A DNA stretch of 34,130 nt from Candidatus Azobacteroides sp. (GCA_009783445.1 WRFY01000101.1:1-34130); one strand, 5' to 3'. Counted from the first letter of the stretch, positions 1-8,644 are shown. Notes: generated from the letters alone by a model not told the origin. A program made the numbers and translations.

Positions 1-218
1 TAATATTTACTGATAAGTTTTAATATTTATATTTATTCATTTGCTTATCATTATTTTAAGTTTATAAGTGTGTATTTATTTGAGACGCTTAGTATAGCGT
101 CGCATCATGATCAAGCAACGGTTCATTAACCTATAAACTAATTATATTTCGATAATATATGATGCCTTATTTTGACATTTTAATGTATCTGTATTTCAGT
201 ATAAAGGAACGCTTGCAA
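1..218. other. AT-rich intergenic region, no gene seen
   Basis: No reading frame of note is visible on either strand. The only structure seen is a short hairpin, GACGCT (84-89) with AGCGTC (96-101), without a T tract. It lies downstream of the minus-strand glutamine synthetase and may hold its 3' untranslated region. Confidence 0.6.
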
Positions 219-2414
219 TTAACGGATAAAAAGCAATTCGCGGTATTTGGGTAAAGTCCACAATTCGTCGTCGACAATCAATTCCAATTTATCCACTTGA
301 TACCGGATTTCATCGAAATAAGGCAGTACTTTATCGTGATATTCAATGGCTCTGGCCCGTTCATCTTCCATCTTGTTTGCGATTTTTCGCGCACTGACCA
401 AATCTTCGATTAACGACTTAAGAGAGGATATACGTTCGGAAATTTCTTCAATAGTCCCTGTATCGTGAGCCGATAGTTTGAGGGCTTTTTCTTTATCATA
501 TATCTGATGCATTTTGTAAACATTGTCGAGCAAAACAGATTGATATTTTGTAGCAACCGGAATGATATGATTCAGTACCAAATCGCCTAATACACGCGCT
601 TCAATCTGTATTTTTTTTGTATAAGTTTCCCATTTTACTTCGTTCCGCGCAAGCAATTCTCTTTCGCTGAGTACGCCTATTTTTTCGAACAATTGAATAG
701 TTGCCGGAGTGGTATAGGCATCGATAATCAAAGGAACGCTTGTTTCGCAATCTAAGCCGCGTTTTGCCGCTTCTTCTTTCCATTCATCGCTGTATCCGTT
801 GCCATCGAATCGGATGGGTTTGGATTCCTTGATATACTCTTTCAATACATCGAAAATGGCTTTATCTTTGGTAAATCCGTCTGCAATTTTTGCATCGACC
901 GTTTTTTTGAATTCAATCAGTTGCGCCGCCACAATGGAATTCAAGACGATCATGGCCGAAGCGCAATTGGCGGACGAACCTACCGCGCGAAACTCAAAAC
1001 GATTGCCCGTGAAGGCAAACGGCGAAGTGCGATTGCGGTCGGTATTATCCAAAAGGACTTCAGGTATTTTGGCTATTCCCAATTTCATCCGCTGTTTGGA
1101 GTCGATAACGACTGCTTCTTCGCTGGTGCTGTTTTCCAATTTATCCAAGACCGCTGAAACCTGCGTTCCCAGAAATACGGAAATAATCGCAGGAGGCGCT
1201 TCATTCGCCCCCAAACGGTGAGCGTTCTGAGCAGTCATAATAGAAGCTTTTAACAACGCATTGTTCTTGTAAACTGCCAGCAAAACGTTAACTATGAACG
1301 TAATAAATTGCAAATTTTCTTCGGGCGTTTTACCCGGCGTCAACAATCCTACACCCGTGTCTGTTCCCAGCGACCAATTGTTGTGCTTTCCTGAACCATT
1401 GACTCCGGCAAATGGTTTTTCGTGCAATAGCAAACGAAAACCGTGACGACGGGCGATTTTTTTCATGATCGACATTATTAATAAATTTTGATCGATCGAC
1501 AAGTTGGCTTCTCCATAAATCGGAGCTAATTCGAATTGATTAGGAGCTACTTCATTGTGACGGGTTTTCAATGGAATGCCATATTTATATCCTTCAAATT
1601 CTAAATCTTTCATATAGGCTTGCACCCGCGTCGGAATAGATCCGAAGTAATGGTCTTCCAATTGTTGGTTTTTGGCCGATTCGTGTCCGATCAATGTGCG
1701 GCCGGTTAAAACCAAATCGGGACGAGTGGCATACAGCCCGTCGTCTACCAAAAAATACTCCTGTTCCCAACCCAAGTAAGTGATAACCTTTTTAACGGAA
1801 GCGTCAAAATATTGGCACACTTCGGCAGCCGCTTTATCCACTGCATTCAAACTCTTTAGCAAAGGGGTTTTATAATCCAGAGCTTCGCCCGTATACGAAA
1901 TGAAAACCGTCGGGATACAAAGCGTATCGTCGACAATAAATGCAGGAGAAGAAGGATCCCAAGCCGTATAACCGCGGGCTTCAAACGTATTGCGAATGCC
2001 ACCGCTGGGAAAAGAAGAAGCGTCGGGTTCTTGCTGCGCCAGCAGTTTTCCCGAAAACTCTTCTCTCACAAGACTGCCCGGAGCGTCCGTATATTCGATA
2101 AACGAATCGTGCTTTTCGGCGGTTCCTCCGGTCAAGGGTTGAAACCAGTGCGTGTAATGGGTCGCGCCTCTTTCCATCGCCCACATTTTCATCCCTGCCG
2201 CCACATGATTGGCTAATTCGCGATCCAAAGTTTTCCCCTTTTCAATAACGTCGGTTAGTATTTCCAATGTTTCTTTCGAAAGGTATTTCGTCATTTGTTC
2301 TTTGTTGAACACATATTTTCCATAATATTTAGAAGTACTTTGTTCGGGAGGAGAAACAATTACCGCTTTTTTCTTAAAAGCGTCTTCAACTGCTTTAAAT
2401 CTTAAATTTGACAT
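219..2414 (-). CDS. glnN: Glutamine synthetase type III
   Basis: ATP-dependent ligation of ammonia to glutamate in the cytoplasm, the main route of ammonia assimilation in Bacteroidetes. The 731-residue product matches the roughly 730-residue length of the Bacteroides GSIII family, which is much longer than GSI/GSII. The GSIII-type block KPFAGVNGSGKHNNWS sits near residues 330-350 and supplies ATP/glutamate-binding residues; a helical C-terminal extension follows. A longer frame reaches 2489, but I chose the ATG at 2414 because the protein then begins MSNLRFKAVEDAF, as in the family, and because a TATATTTG -7 box on the minus strand (2494-2487) would place transcription initiation downstream of the longer start. 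It is a monocistronic unit. The assignment is firm; only the start is inferred. Confidence 0.97.
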   Translation of the reverse strand: MSNLRFKAVEDAFKKKAVIVSPPEQSTSKYYGKYVFNKEQMTKYLSKETLEILTDVIEKGKTLDRELANHVAAGMKMWAMERGATHYTHWFQPLTGGTAEKHDSFIEYTDAPGSLVREEFSGKLLAQQEPDASSFPSGGIRNTFEARGYTAWDPSSPAFIVDDTLCIPTVFISYTGEALDYKTPLLKSLNAVDKAAAEVCQYFDASVKKVITYLGWEQEYFLVDDGLYATRPDLVLTGRTLIGHESAKNQQLEDHYFGSIPTRVQAYMKDLEFEGYKYGIPLKTRHNEVAPNQFELAPIYGEANLSIDQNLLIMSIMKKIARRHGFRLLLHEKPFAGVNGSGKHNNWSLGTDTGVGLLTPGKTPEENLQFITFIVNVLLAVYKNNALLKASIMTAQNAHRLGANEAPPAIISVFLGTQVSAVLDKLENSTSEEAVVIDSKQRMKLGIAKIPEVLLDNTDRNRTSPFAFTGNRFEFRAVGSSANCASAMIVLNSIVAAQLIEFKKTVDAKIADGFTKDKAIFDVLKEYIKESKPIRFDGNGYSDEWKEEAAKRGLDCETSVPLIIDAYTTPATIQLFEKIGVLSERELLARNEVKWETYTKKIQIEARVLGDLVLNHIIPVATKYQSVLLDNVYKMHQIYDKEKALKLSAHDTGTIEEISERISSLKSLIEDLVSARKIANKMEDERARAIEYHDKVLPYFDEIRYQVDKLELIVDDELWTLPKYRELLFIR

Positions 2415-2486
2415 ATTCTTTTTGTTTTTTATATGAATATTTTTCCAATATAATGTTTCAAAATAGGCGATTTTTCTAATATTTTG

Positions 2487-2494
2487 CAAATATA
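2487..2494 (-). promoter_or_regulatory. -7 box of the glutamine synthetase promoter
   Basis: On the minus strand the site reads TATATTTG, a perfect match to the Bacteroidetes -7 consensus TAnnTTTG, about 73 bp upstream of the chosen start at 2414. I did not find a convincing TTTG -33 element at the expected 19-21 bp, so the promoter may be weak or activator-dependent. Confidence 0.5.
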
Positions 2495-2508
2495 CAGTAA
2501 AAAAGAAT

Positions 2509-3426
2509 TCATTCGGAGCGTTTCCAAAAATTTTTGTTTGCTGAACAATTAAGGATTATTTGCCGGCTTAATTTCCGGTAGTGAGAACCTAATTGGTGAG
2601 CAGAGAATTTGACTCCGCATTCGCAGCAAAAATAGAGAGCTTGCAAAAAATGTTTGTCTTTGACTAAGCGGATGAATACATATTCAACCATCCGAACGCC
2701 CTCTTTCGCAGCATGCGCATCTCGAAACAAATGCGAATGCATGCGCATGAAAACGGCGATGTCGAAATTGCGCCTAAAGTGTTGTTTCAAACTAAAGTTA
2801 TGCGAATGAAACACTTTTGCTTCAGCGCAATAAGCAACTTTATATCCTCCGTAGATAAAGCGTGCGGCAATTTGCAAGTCCTCGTCTGTGAGTATGGGAT
2901 ATTCGAATCCTCCGATTTGCAAATAAGCCGATCTTCGATAGACAGAACAAACGTTGGAAGCAAAAAAAGTTTTGATTCCCAAAGCAGGAATATCCTGAAT
3001 GGTACGTATATTGTCGGTTACTGGATAATTAAAAAGCCGCACCCACTTTTCGATGCAGCCGGCATCGCTTTTTGCTATTTGTCGTCCGCTTGCCAAAGCC
3101 ACCGATTCGTCGCAAAAAGGTTTCAAAATTTGTTCTACATAGTATTCGTCTACAGGAATTGCATCTTGCGTTAAAAACAAAACAAAATCGCCTGCGGATT
3201 GCCGAAAGGCATAGTCGCGGGTACGTCCATGATCAAAATCGCCGCGTTCGATAGTGATGAATCGAACTTTTTCATATAGACGGCAGATTCGCTCGGTATC
3301 GTCGTCTGATTGAGAATCAATGACAATTATTTCATCCAATAAAACAGTTTGATTATATAATGCTTCCAACAAACGACCGATTTCTTTTTCTGCATTAAGG
3401 GTAGGTATAATCAACGATACCTTCAT
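2509..3426 (-). CDS. Family 2 glycosyltransferase (rhamnosyltransferase-like)
   Basis: A 305-residue GT-A fold glycosyltransferase predicted to transfer a sugar from a nucleotide donor to a cell-surface glycan at the inner face of the membrane. It opens with the GT2 nucleotide-binding strand MKVSLIIPTLNAEKEIGRLL, followed by the acidic stretch IIVIDSQSDDDT. The TQDAIPVD segment occupies the position of the metal-binding DXD motif, and DEDLQIAARFIYGGY supplies the catalytic-base ED region. The FDHGRTRDYA segment and overall length resemble rhamnosyltransferases of the family; donor and acceptor cannot be read from the sequence. The start ATG overlaps the stop of the upstream marC-like gene by four bases (3423-3426), so translation is probably coupled. 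It is the last gene of an aspartokinase-MarC-GT2 transcription unit. Confidence 0.88.
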   Translation of the reverse strand: MKVSLIIPTLNAEKEIGRLLEALYNQTVLLDEIIVIDSQSDDDTERICRLYEKVRFITIERGDFDHGRTRDYAFRQSAGDFVLFLTQDAIPVDEYYVEQILKPFCDESVALASGRQIAKSDAGCIEKWVRLFNYPVTDNIRTIQDIPALGIKTFFASNVCSVYRRSAYLQIGGFEYPILTDEDLQIAARFIYGGYKVAYCAEAKVFHSHNFSLKQHFRRNFDIAVFMRMHSHLFRDAHAAKEGVRMVEYVFIRLVKDKHFLQALYFCCECGVKFSAHQLGSHYRKLSRQIILNCSANKNFWKRSE

Positions 3427-4007
3427 TTGCCCAGCAAAAAGGTAATATTGCTCGTAAAAAGTTTAACGGCAATTGCTAATAAGATGATTCCAAAAAATTT
3501 ACGAAGTACGTAGACGCCTCCAGCGCCAAACAGCCGTTCCACTCGATCGATTTTTGCGAGAACGAAATATACAATGAGCATATTCAAAAATAAGGCGCTT
3601 ATAATAACCAGCGAACTGTATTCGGCCTTTAAAGAAAGTAAAGCGGTAAAAGCGCCCGGTCCAGCCAGTAAAGGAAATATAATCGGAACCATGGTGACGC
3701 TTCCTGACGGGTTGTCCATTTTGAATATTTCTACGCCAAAAGTCATTTCGCAACCAATCACAAATAAAACAAGCGAACCAGCTACGGCAAAAGACATGAC
3801 GTCGACATTAAACAAGCGCAATACTCCTTCGCCTACAAAAAAGAAAGCTAACAAGATAAGAAACGAGAAAAAAGACGCTTTGGATGGGCTGAATTTCTTG
3901 TGTTTGTTTGTCAAATCTAAAAAAATAGGCAACGAACCCGTAACATCAATAATGGCAAAAAGCACTATAAATGCGCTGACAAAATCCTTTATATTAAAAC
4001 TCCACAT
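3423..4007 (-). CDS. MarC-family integral membrane protein
   Basis: A 194-residue polytopic inner-membrane protein of the MarC/UPF0056 family, whose transport or stress role remains unproven. It has about six hydrophobic segments, including IKDFVSAFIVLFAIIDVTG at the N-terminus with the family's Pro-Ile pair close by, the central PIIFPLLAGPGAFTALLSL block and a hydrophobic C-terminal segment. A frame start exists at 4046, but that would run into the upstream aspartokinase coding end (4024). The ATG at 4007 starts directly at the membrane segment and is preceded by AAAGGAAAG, so I use it. The gap to the aspartokinase stop is 16 bp, and the 3' end overlaps the glycosyltransferase start by 4 bp. 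Confidence 0.88.
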   Translation of the reverse strand: MWSFNIKDFVSAFIVLFAIIDVTGSLPIFLDLTNKHKKFSPSKASFFSFLILLAFFFVGEGVLRLFNVDVMSFAVAGSLVLFVIGCEMTFGVEIFKMDNPSGSVTMVPIIFPLLAGPGAFTALLSLKAEYSSLVIISALFLNMLIVYFVLAKIDRVERLFGAGGVYVLRKFFGIILLAIAVKLFTSNITFLLGK

Positions 4008-4023
4008 TTTCTTTTTCTTTCCT

Positions 4024-5409
4024 TTATTCTTTATGACATAAGGCATTGTTCAATGCGATAACAGCCGCTTGGTATTTTTCTCGCGAAATCACGAATTGCA
4101 TGTTTACCTGTTTCAAAGATTGAGCAAAACATTCTATATTGATATTGTTGTCGTACAAGGCTTCAGCAGCTTTGCTCAAAAAACCCGGATGAGCGATGTT
4201 GGTTCCCATAGCGCAAACAATAGCCACCGGTTTCACTGTCAGTTGGTAAACTAATTGTTCCATTTCTTTCAACATCTTGCGTATGTCGGGTCTATCCCAA
4301 ACCACCATCGTTATGCTGTTTGCATTCGTTGATTTCAAAATATAGCTGACGCCATATTTTTGCATAATTTGCATAATCTTCAAATCATAGCCGACTTCGC
4401 CCACCATCAAGGGGTCGTGCACTTCAAAAGCGATCACTTTATCTGTTCCCGAAACAATTTCAATTTTCGGTTCGGGAGAAACATAATCCGTCGAAATAAT
4501 CGTTCCCGGATGATCGGGTTCAAACGTATTCTTGATGCGGATATTTATTCCGGCCAGTTCCAAAGGTTTGGCTGCTTTCGGGTGAATGGCTTCCATGCCG
4601 ATGTCGGCCAGCTGATCGGCGATGATGTAATTGGTTTTCCCTACCGGAATAGATTTTTCAATTCCCACCAATTTGGGATCAGCGCTCGACAGATGATATT
4701 CTTTATGGATAACAGCCTCATTTGCTTTTACATCAACGGCTATTTTACTGAAAGTAACTTCGGAATATCCCCGATCGAAAGCGCGCATGATTCCTTCTGT
4801 TCCCTTGGTATAACCAGTTGCTACGCACAAAGATTTCGAAAAATCGATTCCTTGAAACGCTTTATGAATCCGCTCATCGATGGTCAAAGGTTCGTTGTCA
4901 TTGAAACCGCAAAGATCAATGAAAGTAGCATTAATTTCGTTATTATTCAGGATATTTACCGAATTCCAAGCCGAATGAGCTTCGCCCAGAGAAGCCAAAA
5001 TCTCCCGCGCCGCTAAGTAAATACTCGTTTTTTCAACATACCCTGAAGCCAGCACCTGATACATGGAAGAAAGATAGATTTTGGCCTGTTCGATGCGGTA
5101 TTGAATAAAATTGTTTGCTTCCGACAAATTTAATCCAATAGGTTCCAAAGTTTGATTGATATCCAGCAATTTATGACAAAGATCATCTAAAGCAAGTTCA
5201 TATTCTTCGTTGTGGAGAAACTTCGCATAAACGCCCGGTTCGCCCGTTTTTTTATGTTCGAGCAACCAATTGGTTACATTATTATAGGCCGAAACCACAA
5301 ATATACGATTGTACATTGTTTCTTCCGTCCGATTCTGTTTGATAATGTTATTCAAACAGTCTCCGAATTGCGACATGGAAGTCCCGCCAATTTTTTCTAC
5401 TGTTAACAT
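4024..5409 (-). CDS. Aspartate kinase, divergent (ectoine-type-like) subfamily
   Basis: Phosphorylates aspartate, the first step to lysine, threonine, methionine and diaminopimelate. The 461-residue protein has an amino-acid-kinase domain (start VEKIGGTSMSQF instead of the usual KFGGTS) and C-terminal ACT domains, the last being around VKPVAIVCAMGTNIAHPGFL. The middle motif reads RGYSEVTFSKIAVDVKANEA rather than the RGGSDYSA motif of canonical LysC/ThrA. Both differences resemble, from memory of the family, the separate aspartokinase type found in ectoine clusters (Ask_Ect). No ectABC genes are present here, so an ectoine role is not indicated. It leads an operon with marC-like and glycosyltransferase genes. 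The function as an aspartokinase is well supported; the subfamily is an inference. Confidence 0.9.
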   Translation of the reverse strand: MLTVEKIGGTSMSQFGDCLNNIIKQNRTEETMYNRIFVVSAYNNVTNWLLEHKKTGEPGVYAKFLHNEEYELALDDLCHKLLDINQTLEPIGLNLSEANNFIQYRIEQAKIYLSSMYQVLASGYVEKTSIYLAAREILASLGEAHSAWNSVNILNNNEINATFIDLCGFNDNEPLTIDERIHKAFQGIDFSKSLCVATGYTKGTEGIMRAFDRGYSEVTFSKIAVDVKANEAVIHKEYHLSSADPKLVGIEKSIPVGKTNYIIADQLADIGMEAIHPKAAKPLELAGINIRIKNTFEPDHPGTIISTDYVSPEPKIEIVSGTDKVIAFEVHDPLMVGEVGYDLKIMQIMQKYGVSYILKSTNANSITMVVWDRPDIRKMLKEMEQLVYQLTVKPVAIVCAMGTNIAHPGFLSKAAEALYDNNINIECFAQSLKQVNMQFVISREKYQAAVIALNNALCHKE

Positions 5410-5437
5410 TTTTAAAAATGATTCTTAAATTTTGCCG

Positions 5438-5468
5438 CAAAAATACGATAAATAAACCAAGTATGAAA
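5438..5468 (-). promoter_or_regulatory. Promoter of the aspartokinase operon
   Basis: Minus strand: -7 box TATTTTTG (5445-5438), with TTTC 19 bp upstream (5468-5465) at the place of the TTTG -33 element. The spacing fits the Bacteroidetes consensus; the -33 box has one mismatch. Confidence 0.5.
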
Positions 5469-5481
5469 ACATACCGTTTGG
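5457..5481 (-). terminator. Possible weak terminator of the Flx-like operon
   Basis: Between the stop of the last Flx-like gene (5500) and the aspartokinase there is a hairpin, GTATG-AAAA-CATAC with outer CCAA/TTGG pairs. On the minus strand it is followed by an interrupted T-rich stretch. It overlaps the aspartokinase -33 region. The stem is short, so the call is tentative. Confidence 0.3.
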
Positions 5482-5499
5482 AAAGATTTTGGCGAATCG

Positions 5500-6336
5500 T
5501 CAATATTCTGCCGGCAGCGTTTCCAATAGCGCTCTTGAAAATACCGGACCGTCTTTGCAAACGTACATTTTTCCTACATTGCATCGTCCGCATTTCCCTA
5601 CGCCGCATTTCATGCGGTTTTCCAACGTTGTATAGATATTCTCGGATTTAAATCCTAATTTATCCAATACAGGAAACGAAAATTTAATCATAACCGGAGG
5701 GCCGCAAACAATAGCTATGGTATTTTCTGCCGAAGGGCCGAGTTTTTCCAATATGGAAGGAACAAATCCGATTTCACCTTTCCAATCGGGAGTTTCGCCT
5801 CCCGGGTCTACCGTTACGGTAAGTTGCACATCCGGACGTTCTTCCCATTCTTTCAACTCGCGTTTATAGACTAAATCGGCGACCGACTTGGCGCCGTAAA
5901 GGATTTGAATATTTTTGAAATGATCCCGCATGTCCAATGCATTCCAAATGACGCAACGCAAGGGAGGCAAAGCGATCCCGCCGGCAATAAACAATAAGTT
6001 TTTGCCTTTCCATTCATCCATCGGGAAGGTATTTCCGAACGGGCCGCGAAATCCCATCGTTTCTCCTTCTTCCATTGCGGCTAAAGTCGATGTCACTTTA
6101 CCGGCTTCACGGAAGGTACATTCGATATATCCTTCACGCGTAGGCGGAGAGGCTATGCAAAACGTACATTCGCCTTCGCCGAATGCAGAATATTCGCCAA
6201 ATTGACCTGCTTTGAATTTGAATTCTTTGGCTTCTTCTTCGTCTTTGAATTTCAGCCGAAAGGTCTTTACTCCGGGAGCTTCCTCTACAATTTTCTCAAT
6301 AATCATGAGATAAGGAAGATAAATATTGTTATTCAT
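5500..6336 (-). CDS. FlxA/AsrB/HydG-like FAD-NAD(P) oxidoreductase subunit
   Basis: A 278-residue ferredoxin-reductase-fold subunit that would move electrons between NAD(P)H and the iron-sulfur partners encoded just upstream. An N-terminal FAD-binding beta barrel (about residues 10-105, with QFGEYSAFGEGECTFCIASP) is followed by an NAD(P)-binding lobe (LLFIAGGIALPPLRCVIWNA; IAIVCGPPVMIKF). A C-terminal cysteine cluster CGVGKCGRCNVGKMYVC matches the [2Fe-2S]/FeS tail of sulfhydrogenase gamma, anaerobic sulfite reductase B and FlxA proteins. It is the last gene of a D-C-B-A operon and its start overlaps the B stop by 8 bp. Because the D gene is MvhD-like and no sulfite reductase C or NiFe hydrogenase gene is present, FlxA is the best fit among these relatives. 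Confidence 0.85.
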   Translation of the reverse strand: MNNNIYLPYLMIIEKIVEEAPGVKTFRLKFKDEEEAKEFKFKAGQFGEYSAFGEGECTFCIASPPTREGYIECTFREAGKVTSTLAAMEEGETMGFRGPFGNTFPMDEWKGKNLLFIAGGIALPPLRCVIWNALDMRDHFKNIQILYGAKSVADLVYKRELKEWEERPDVQLTVTVDPGGETPDWKGEIGFVPSILEKLGPSAENTIAIVCGPPVMIKFSFPVLDKLGFKSENIYTTLENRMKCGVGKCGRCNVGKMYVCKDGPVFSRALLETLPAEY

Positions 6337-7342
6337 AATTGAACATTTTCAAATTATCGCTGAGATTCATATCGACAGGACAGGCGCGCGAACAACGGCC
6401 GCAGCCGGTGCATCCTACCACCGTCAGCCGTTCGGGCATGTATGAAAATTTGTGCATCAGGCGTTGACGCCACCGTTGACTTTGCGTGGAACGCGGATTA
6501 TCTCCCGATGTGTGCAAAGTAAAAAGAGCAAATCCGCAGGAATCCCAGCAGCGAATACGGTTTCCCGTATTTCCATGGGCATCTTCCTGAATATCGAAAC
6601 AAGCGCAGGTAGGACAAACAAAAGCGCAAGCGCCGCAACCGATGCACCGTTCGGATTGCAACTGCCAAATATCGCTTTCAAATAATTCCGTCATTTTTCG
6701 TTCCACCTCTTCTATGTTGAATTTCACCGGAATTTCAACTAAATAATTCTCTTTGCGGATGTCTTCAGCAGCTTCTTCAAAAAACGAACTGTATTTTTCA
6801 TACCATTCGTTTCCTTTATCGGTAATGATTTCAGCTAAATAGCCGTCCTCTTGAATAGGAGTCAGTTGAATATCGCTCCCTTCGGTATTTCCCGGACCTC
6901 CGCCCACCGAAGTACAAAAACAATACTCGTCGGCTCGGGTACAGGCCAGCGAAATCAATGTTAGGCGTTTCCGGCGTTCGTTATAGGGTTTATCCTGCGT
7001 ATCCCAATTGAAAATACTGCCCAACGGGCCGAAACCGACTGCATCGCAGGGATGAAGTCCGAAAACCAGTACTTCAGGCAGCACATCCGGATTATAATCC
7101 TGTAATTGAACGTCGTTTTTTTCTTTTGTGTAAGAAAAAAGTTTTTCGCTGCAAGGAAAAGCAACGGCTTTGGCCGACCGCACCGTTTGAACAGAATCGA
7201 ACGATAGATCGTCAACGGAGGTAATGAATCGGAAATCTGTTTGTTCGCCCCGCGTGACCGGCGCATAAAGAGAAATCCCGTCTGTTTGTACTTTTTTCAA
7301 GCAATTCATTAACGAATGGCGACTGATGTATTTTCGTTTCAT
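6329..7342 (-). CDS. FlxB/AsrA/HydB-like 4Fe-4S dicluster subunit
   Basis: A 337-residue soluble electron-transfer subunit. The N-terminal two thirds form the domain shared by sulfhydrogenase beta and anaerobic sulfite reductase A proteins, including VLVFGLHPCDAVGFGPLGSI and ACTRADEYCFCTSVGGGPGN. The C-terminus carries two ferredoxin-type motifs, CIGCGACAFVCPTC (about residues 230-243) and CTGCGRCSRACPVD (about 310-323), each able to hold a [4Fe-4S] cluster. It would pass electrons between the flavoprotein downstream and the other iron-sulfur subunits. The stop overlaps the flavoprotein start by 8 bp and its own start lies 3 bp from the preceding stop, so the four genes are translationally coupled. 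Confidence 0.85.
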   Translation of the reverse strand: MKRKYISRHSLMNCLKKVQTDGISLYAPVTRGEQTDFRFITSVDDLSFDSVQTVRSAKAVAFPCSEKLFSYTKEKNDVQLQDYNPDVLPEVLVFGLHPCDAVGFGPLGSIFNWDTQDKPYNERRKRLTLISLACTRADEYCFCTSVGGGPGNTEGSDIQLTPIQEDGYLAEIITDKGNEWYEKYSSFFEEAAEDIRKENYLVEIPVKFNIEEVERKMTELFESDIWQLQSERCIGCGACAFVCPTCACFDIQEDAHGNTGNRIRCWDSCGFALFTLHTSGDNPRSTQSQRWRQRLMHKFSYMPERLTVVGCTGCGRCSRACPVDMNLSDNLKMFNYE

Positions 7343-7345
7343 AGA

Positions 7346-8134
7346 CTATACAATAAAATTTTCTTTATCATCCGGTTTAAATGTAGATAGCACATTGCCT
7401 TTTTCGTCCGGTTCTCCAAAGTTTTCTTTCACTGCTTCCGCCATTTTGTGCGACAACAGATGAATGGGGATTCCCACCGGACAGGCAGCGCCGCAAGCGC
7501 CGCAATCGGAACAACGTCCCGCCATGTGCATCACGCGATTGATTTGCCAGTCCATATTGCTAAAGACGCTTGCCCAAGGCTGGATCCATTGCGGACGATT
7601 GATTTCAACAATACATTTTGTGCAGTAACACATCGGACAAGCCGCGCGGCAGGCATAGCATTTGAAGCATCTCGATAATTCTTCCGTCCAAAACGCCCAG
7701 CGTTCAGAAACAGTCATCGCGTCGATTTTCCGAACCCATTCCTCCTCATCGGCCTTGGCCGGCGCCGACATTTCTTTCAAGCGTTGCTTTATTTCTTCAA
7801 GGGATTGGAGTAATTGTATTTCGCCTTTTTCCGAAAGCGTAATGATACGAAGATGATCTTCTTTTAATTGATTTTCGTCAAATAACAGTATTATATTTTT
7901 TAATGTATAATACGATGCCGCTATTCCAACTTTTTTCCCTTCAACCAAATCTTTCCGCGTCAGGTAAACCGCTAAATTTCCGGAACAATTTTCATTGAAA
8001 ATCAATTTACCAGCCTCTTCTGCCTTCGACACAAAAGCCGGCCGCGGTTTGCGCGTACCCTTTTCATATCCGATGAAAATATCAATGGTTTTATTTTCCA
8101 ATAACGATTGGACTTGACTTATAAGATCATTCAT
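7346..8134 (-). CDS. FlxC-like 4Fe-4S ferredoxin-domain subunit
   Basis: A 262-residue iron-sulfur protein. The N-terminal half (LVEGKKVGIAASYYTLKNIILLF) resembles the FrhB-like region of such subunits. The C-terminal half carries a cysteine-rich segment, CFKCYACRAACPMCYCTKC, and a second motif, CSDCGACGAACPVGIP, enough for at least two clusters plus extra cysteines. It contributes the internal electron wire between the NADH-oxidising flavoprotein and the MvhD-like subunit. The start overlaps the stop of the D gene by 8 bp. The exact FlxC identity is inferred from operon order; the protein could also be called a generic 4Fe-4S dicluster protein. Confidence 0.8.
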   Translation of the reverse strand: MNDLISQVQSLLENKTIDIFIGYEKGTRKPRPAFVSKAEEAGKLIFNENCSGNLAVYLTRKDLVEGKKVGIAASYYTLKNIILLFDENQLKEDHLRIITLSEKGEIQLLQSLEEIKQRLKEMSAPAKADEEEWVRKIDAMTVSERWAFWTEELSRCFKCYACRAACPMCYCTKCIVEINRPQWIQPWASVFSNMDWQINRVMHMAGRCSDCGACGAACPVGIPIHLLSHKMAEAVKENFGEPDEKGNVLSTFKPDDKENFIV

Positions 8135-8606
8135 GCTGTTCCTCCATTTCTTTCCTTGCTTCCGTTGGACTGTCGGATAAAAAGTTGGCTACTCGATGGT
8201 ATTCGGTATAAGGGCCTAATTCGCGCAGGCCAGCTACTGTTTCATTTACAAGCTCCGCCCATTTGGCTCCTTCGGCTGCCGATACCCAGGAGAAACAGAT
8301 ACGTCGGATGTCAATTCCCAGAAAGTCGAGTAAACTTCGGAACAACATCCATCGGCGGCGGGCATGAAAATTACCCGAAGTGTAATGGCAATCATTGGGA
8401 TGACACCCTGAAACGATTACCCCATCCATTCCATTAGCAAAAGCTTTGAGTATCAGCATAAAATCGATTCGCCCTGTACAGGGAAAGCGGAGAATCTTCA
8501 CATTCGAAGCATACTTGATGCGGCTCGTACCTGTTAAATCGGCTCCCGTGTAAGTACACCAATTGCAAACAAAAGCCAATACTTTGGGTTCAAATTCGTT
8601 AGTCAT
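8127..8606 (-). CDS. MvhD/FlxD-like hydrogenase iron-sulfur delta subunit
   Basis: A 159-residue protein of the MvhD family, which hands electrons to heterodisulfide-reductase-type (HdrA) partners. The family hallmarks are all present: FVCNWCTYTGADLTGTSR near the N-terminus, ILRFPCTGRIDFMLILKAF, and VSGCHPNDCHYTSGNFHARRR with the conserved Cys and His residues that bind a [2Fe-2S] cluster. It is the first gene of the four-gene operon; a TAACTTTG -7 box lies about 30 bp upstream. In FlxABCD-HdrABC systems the partner HdrABC is normally encoded next door; none is found in this window. Confidence 0.9.
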   Translation of the reverse strand: MTNEFEPKVLAFVCNWCTYTGADLTGTSRIKYASNVKILRFPCTGRIDFMLILKAFANGMDGVIVSGCHPNDCHYTSGNFHARRRWMLFRSLLDFLGIDIRRICFSWVSAAEGAKWAELVNETVAGLRELGPYTEYHRVANFLSDSPTEARKEMEEQHE

Positions 8607-8636
8607 GTCGACGGTATGATTTATCTTTTATTGTTG

Positions 8637-8644
8637 CAAAGTTA
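8637..8644 (-). promoter_or_regulatory. -7 box of the Flx-like operon
   Basis: The minus strand reads TAACTTTG, a perfect TAnnTTTG match, about 31 bp upstream of the MvhD-like start. I see no clear TTTG at the -33 position. Confidence 0.45.

Noticed and set aside
2415-2489. Longer N-terminus for glutamine synthetase (start at 2489)
   Set aside because: The added 25 residues are not family-like, and a perfect TATATTTG promoter box overlaps this stretch, so the ATG at 2414 is used.
4008-4046. Longer N-terminus for the MarC-family protein
   Set aside because: It would overlap the aspartokinase end by 23 bp and adds a Lys-rich leader; the ATG at 4007 has a purine-rich site and begins at the first membrane segment.
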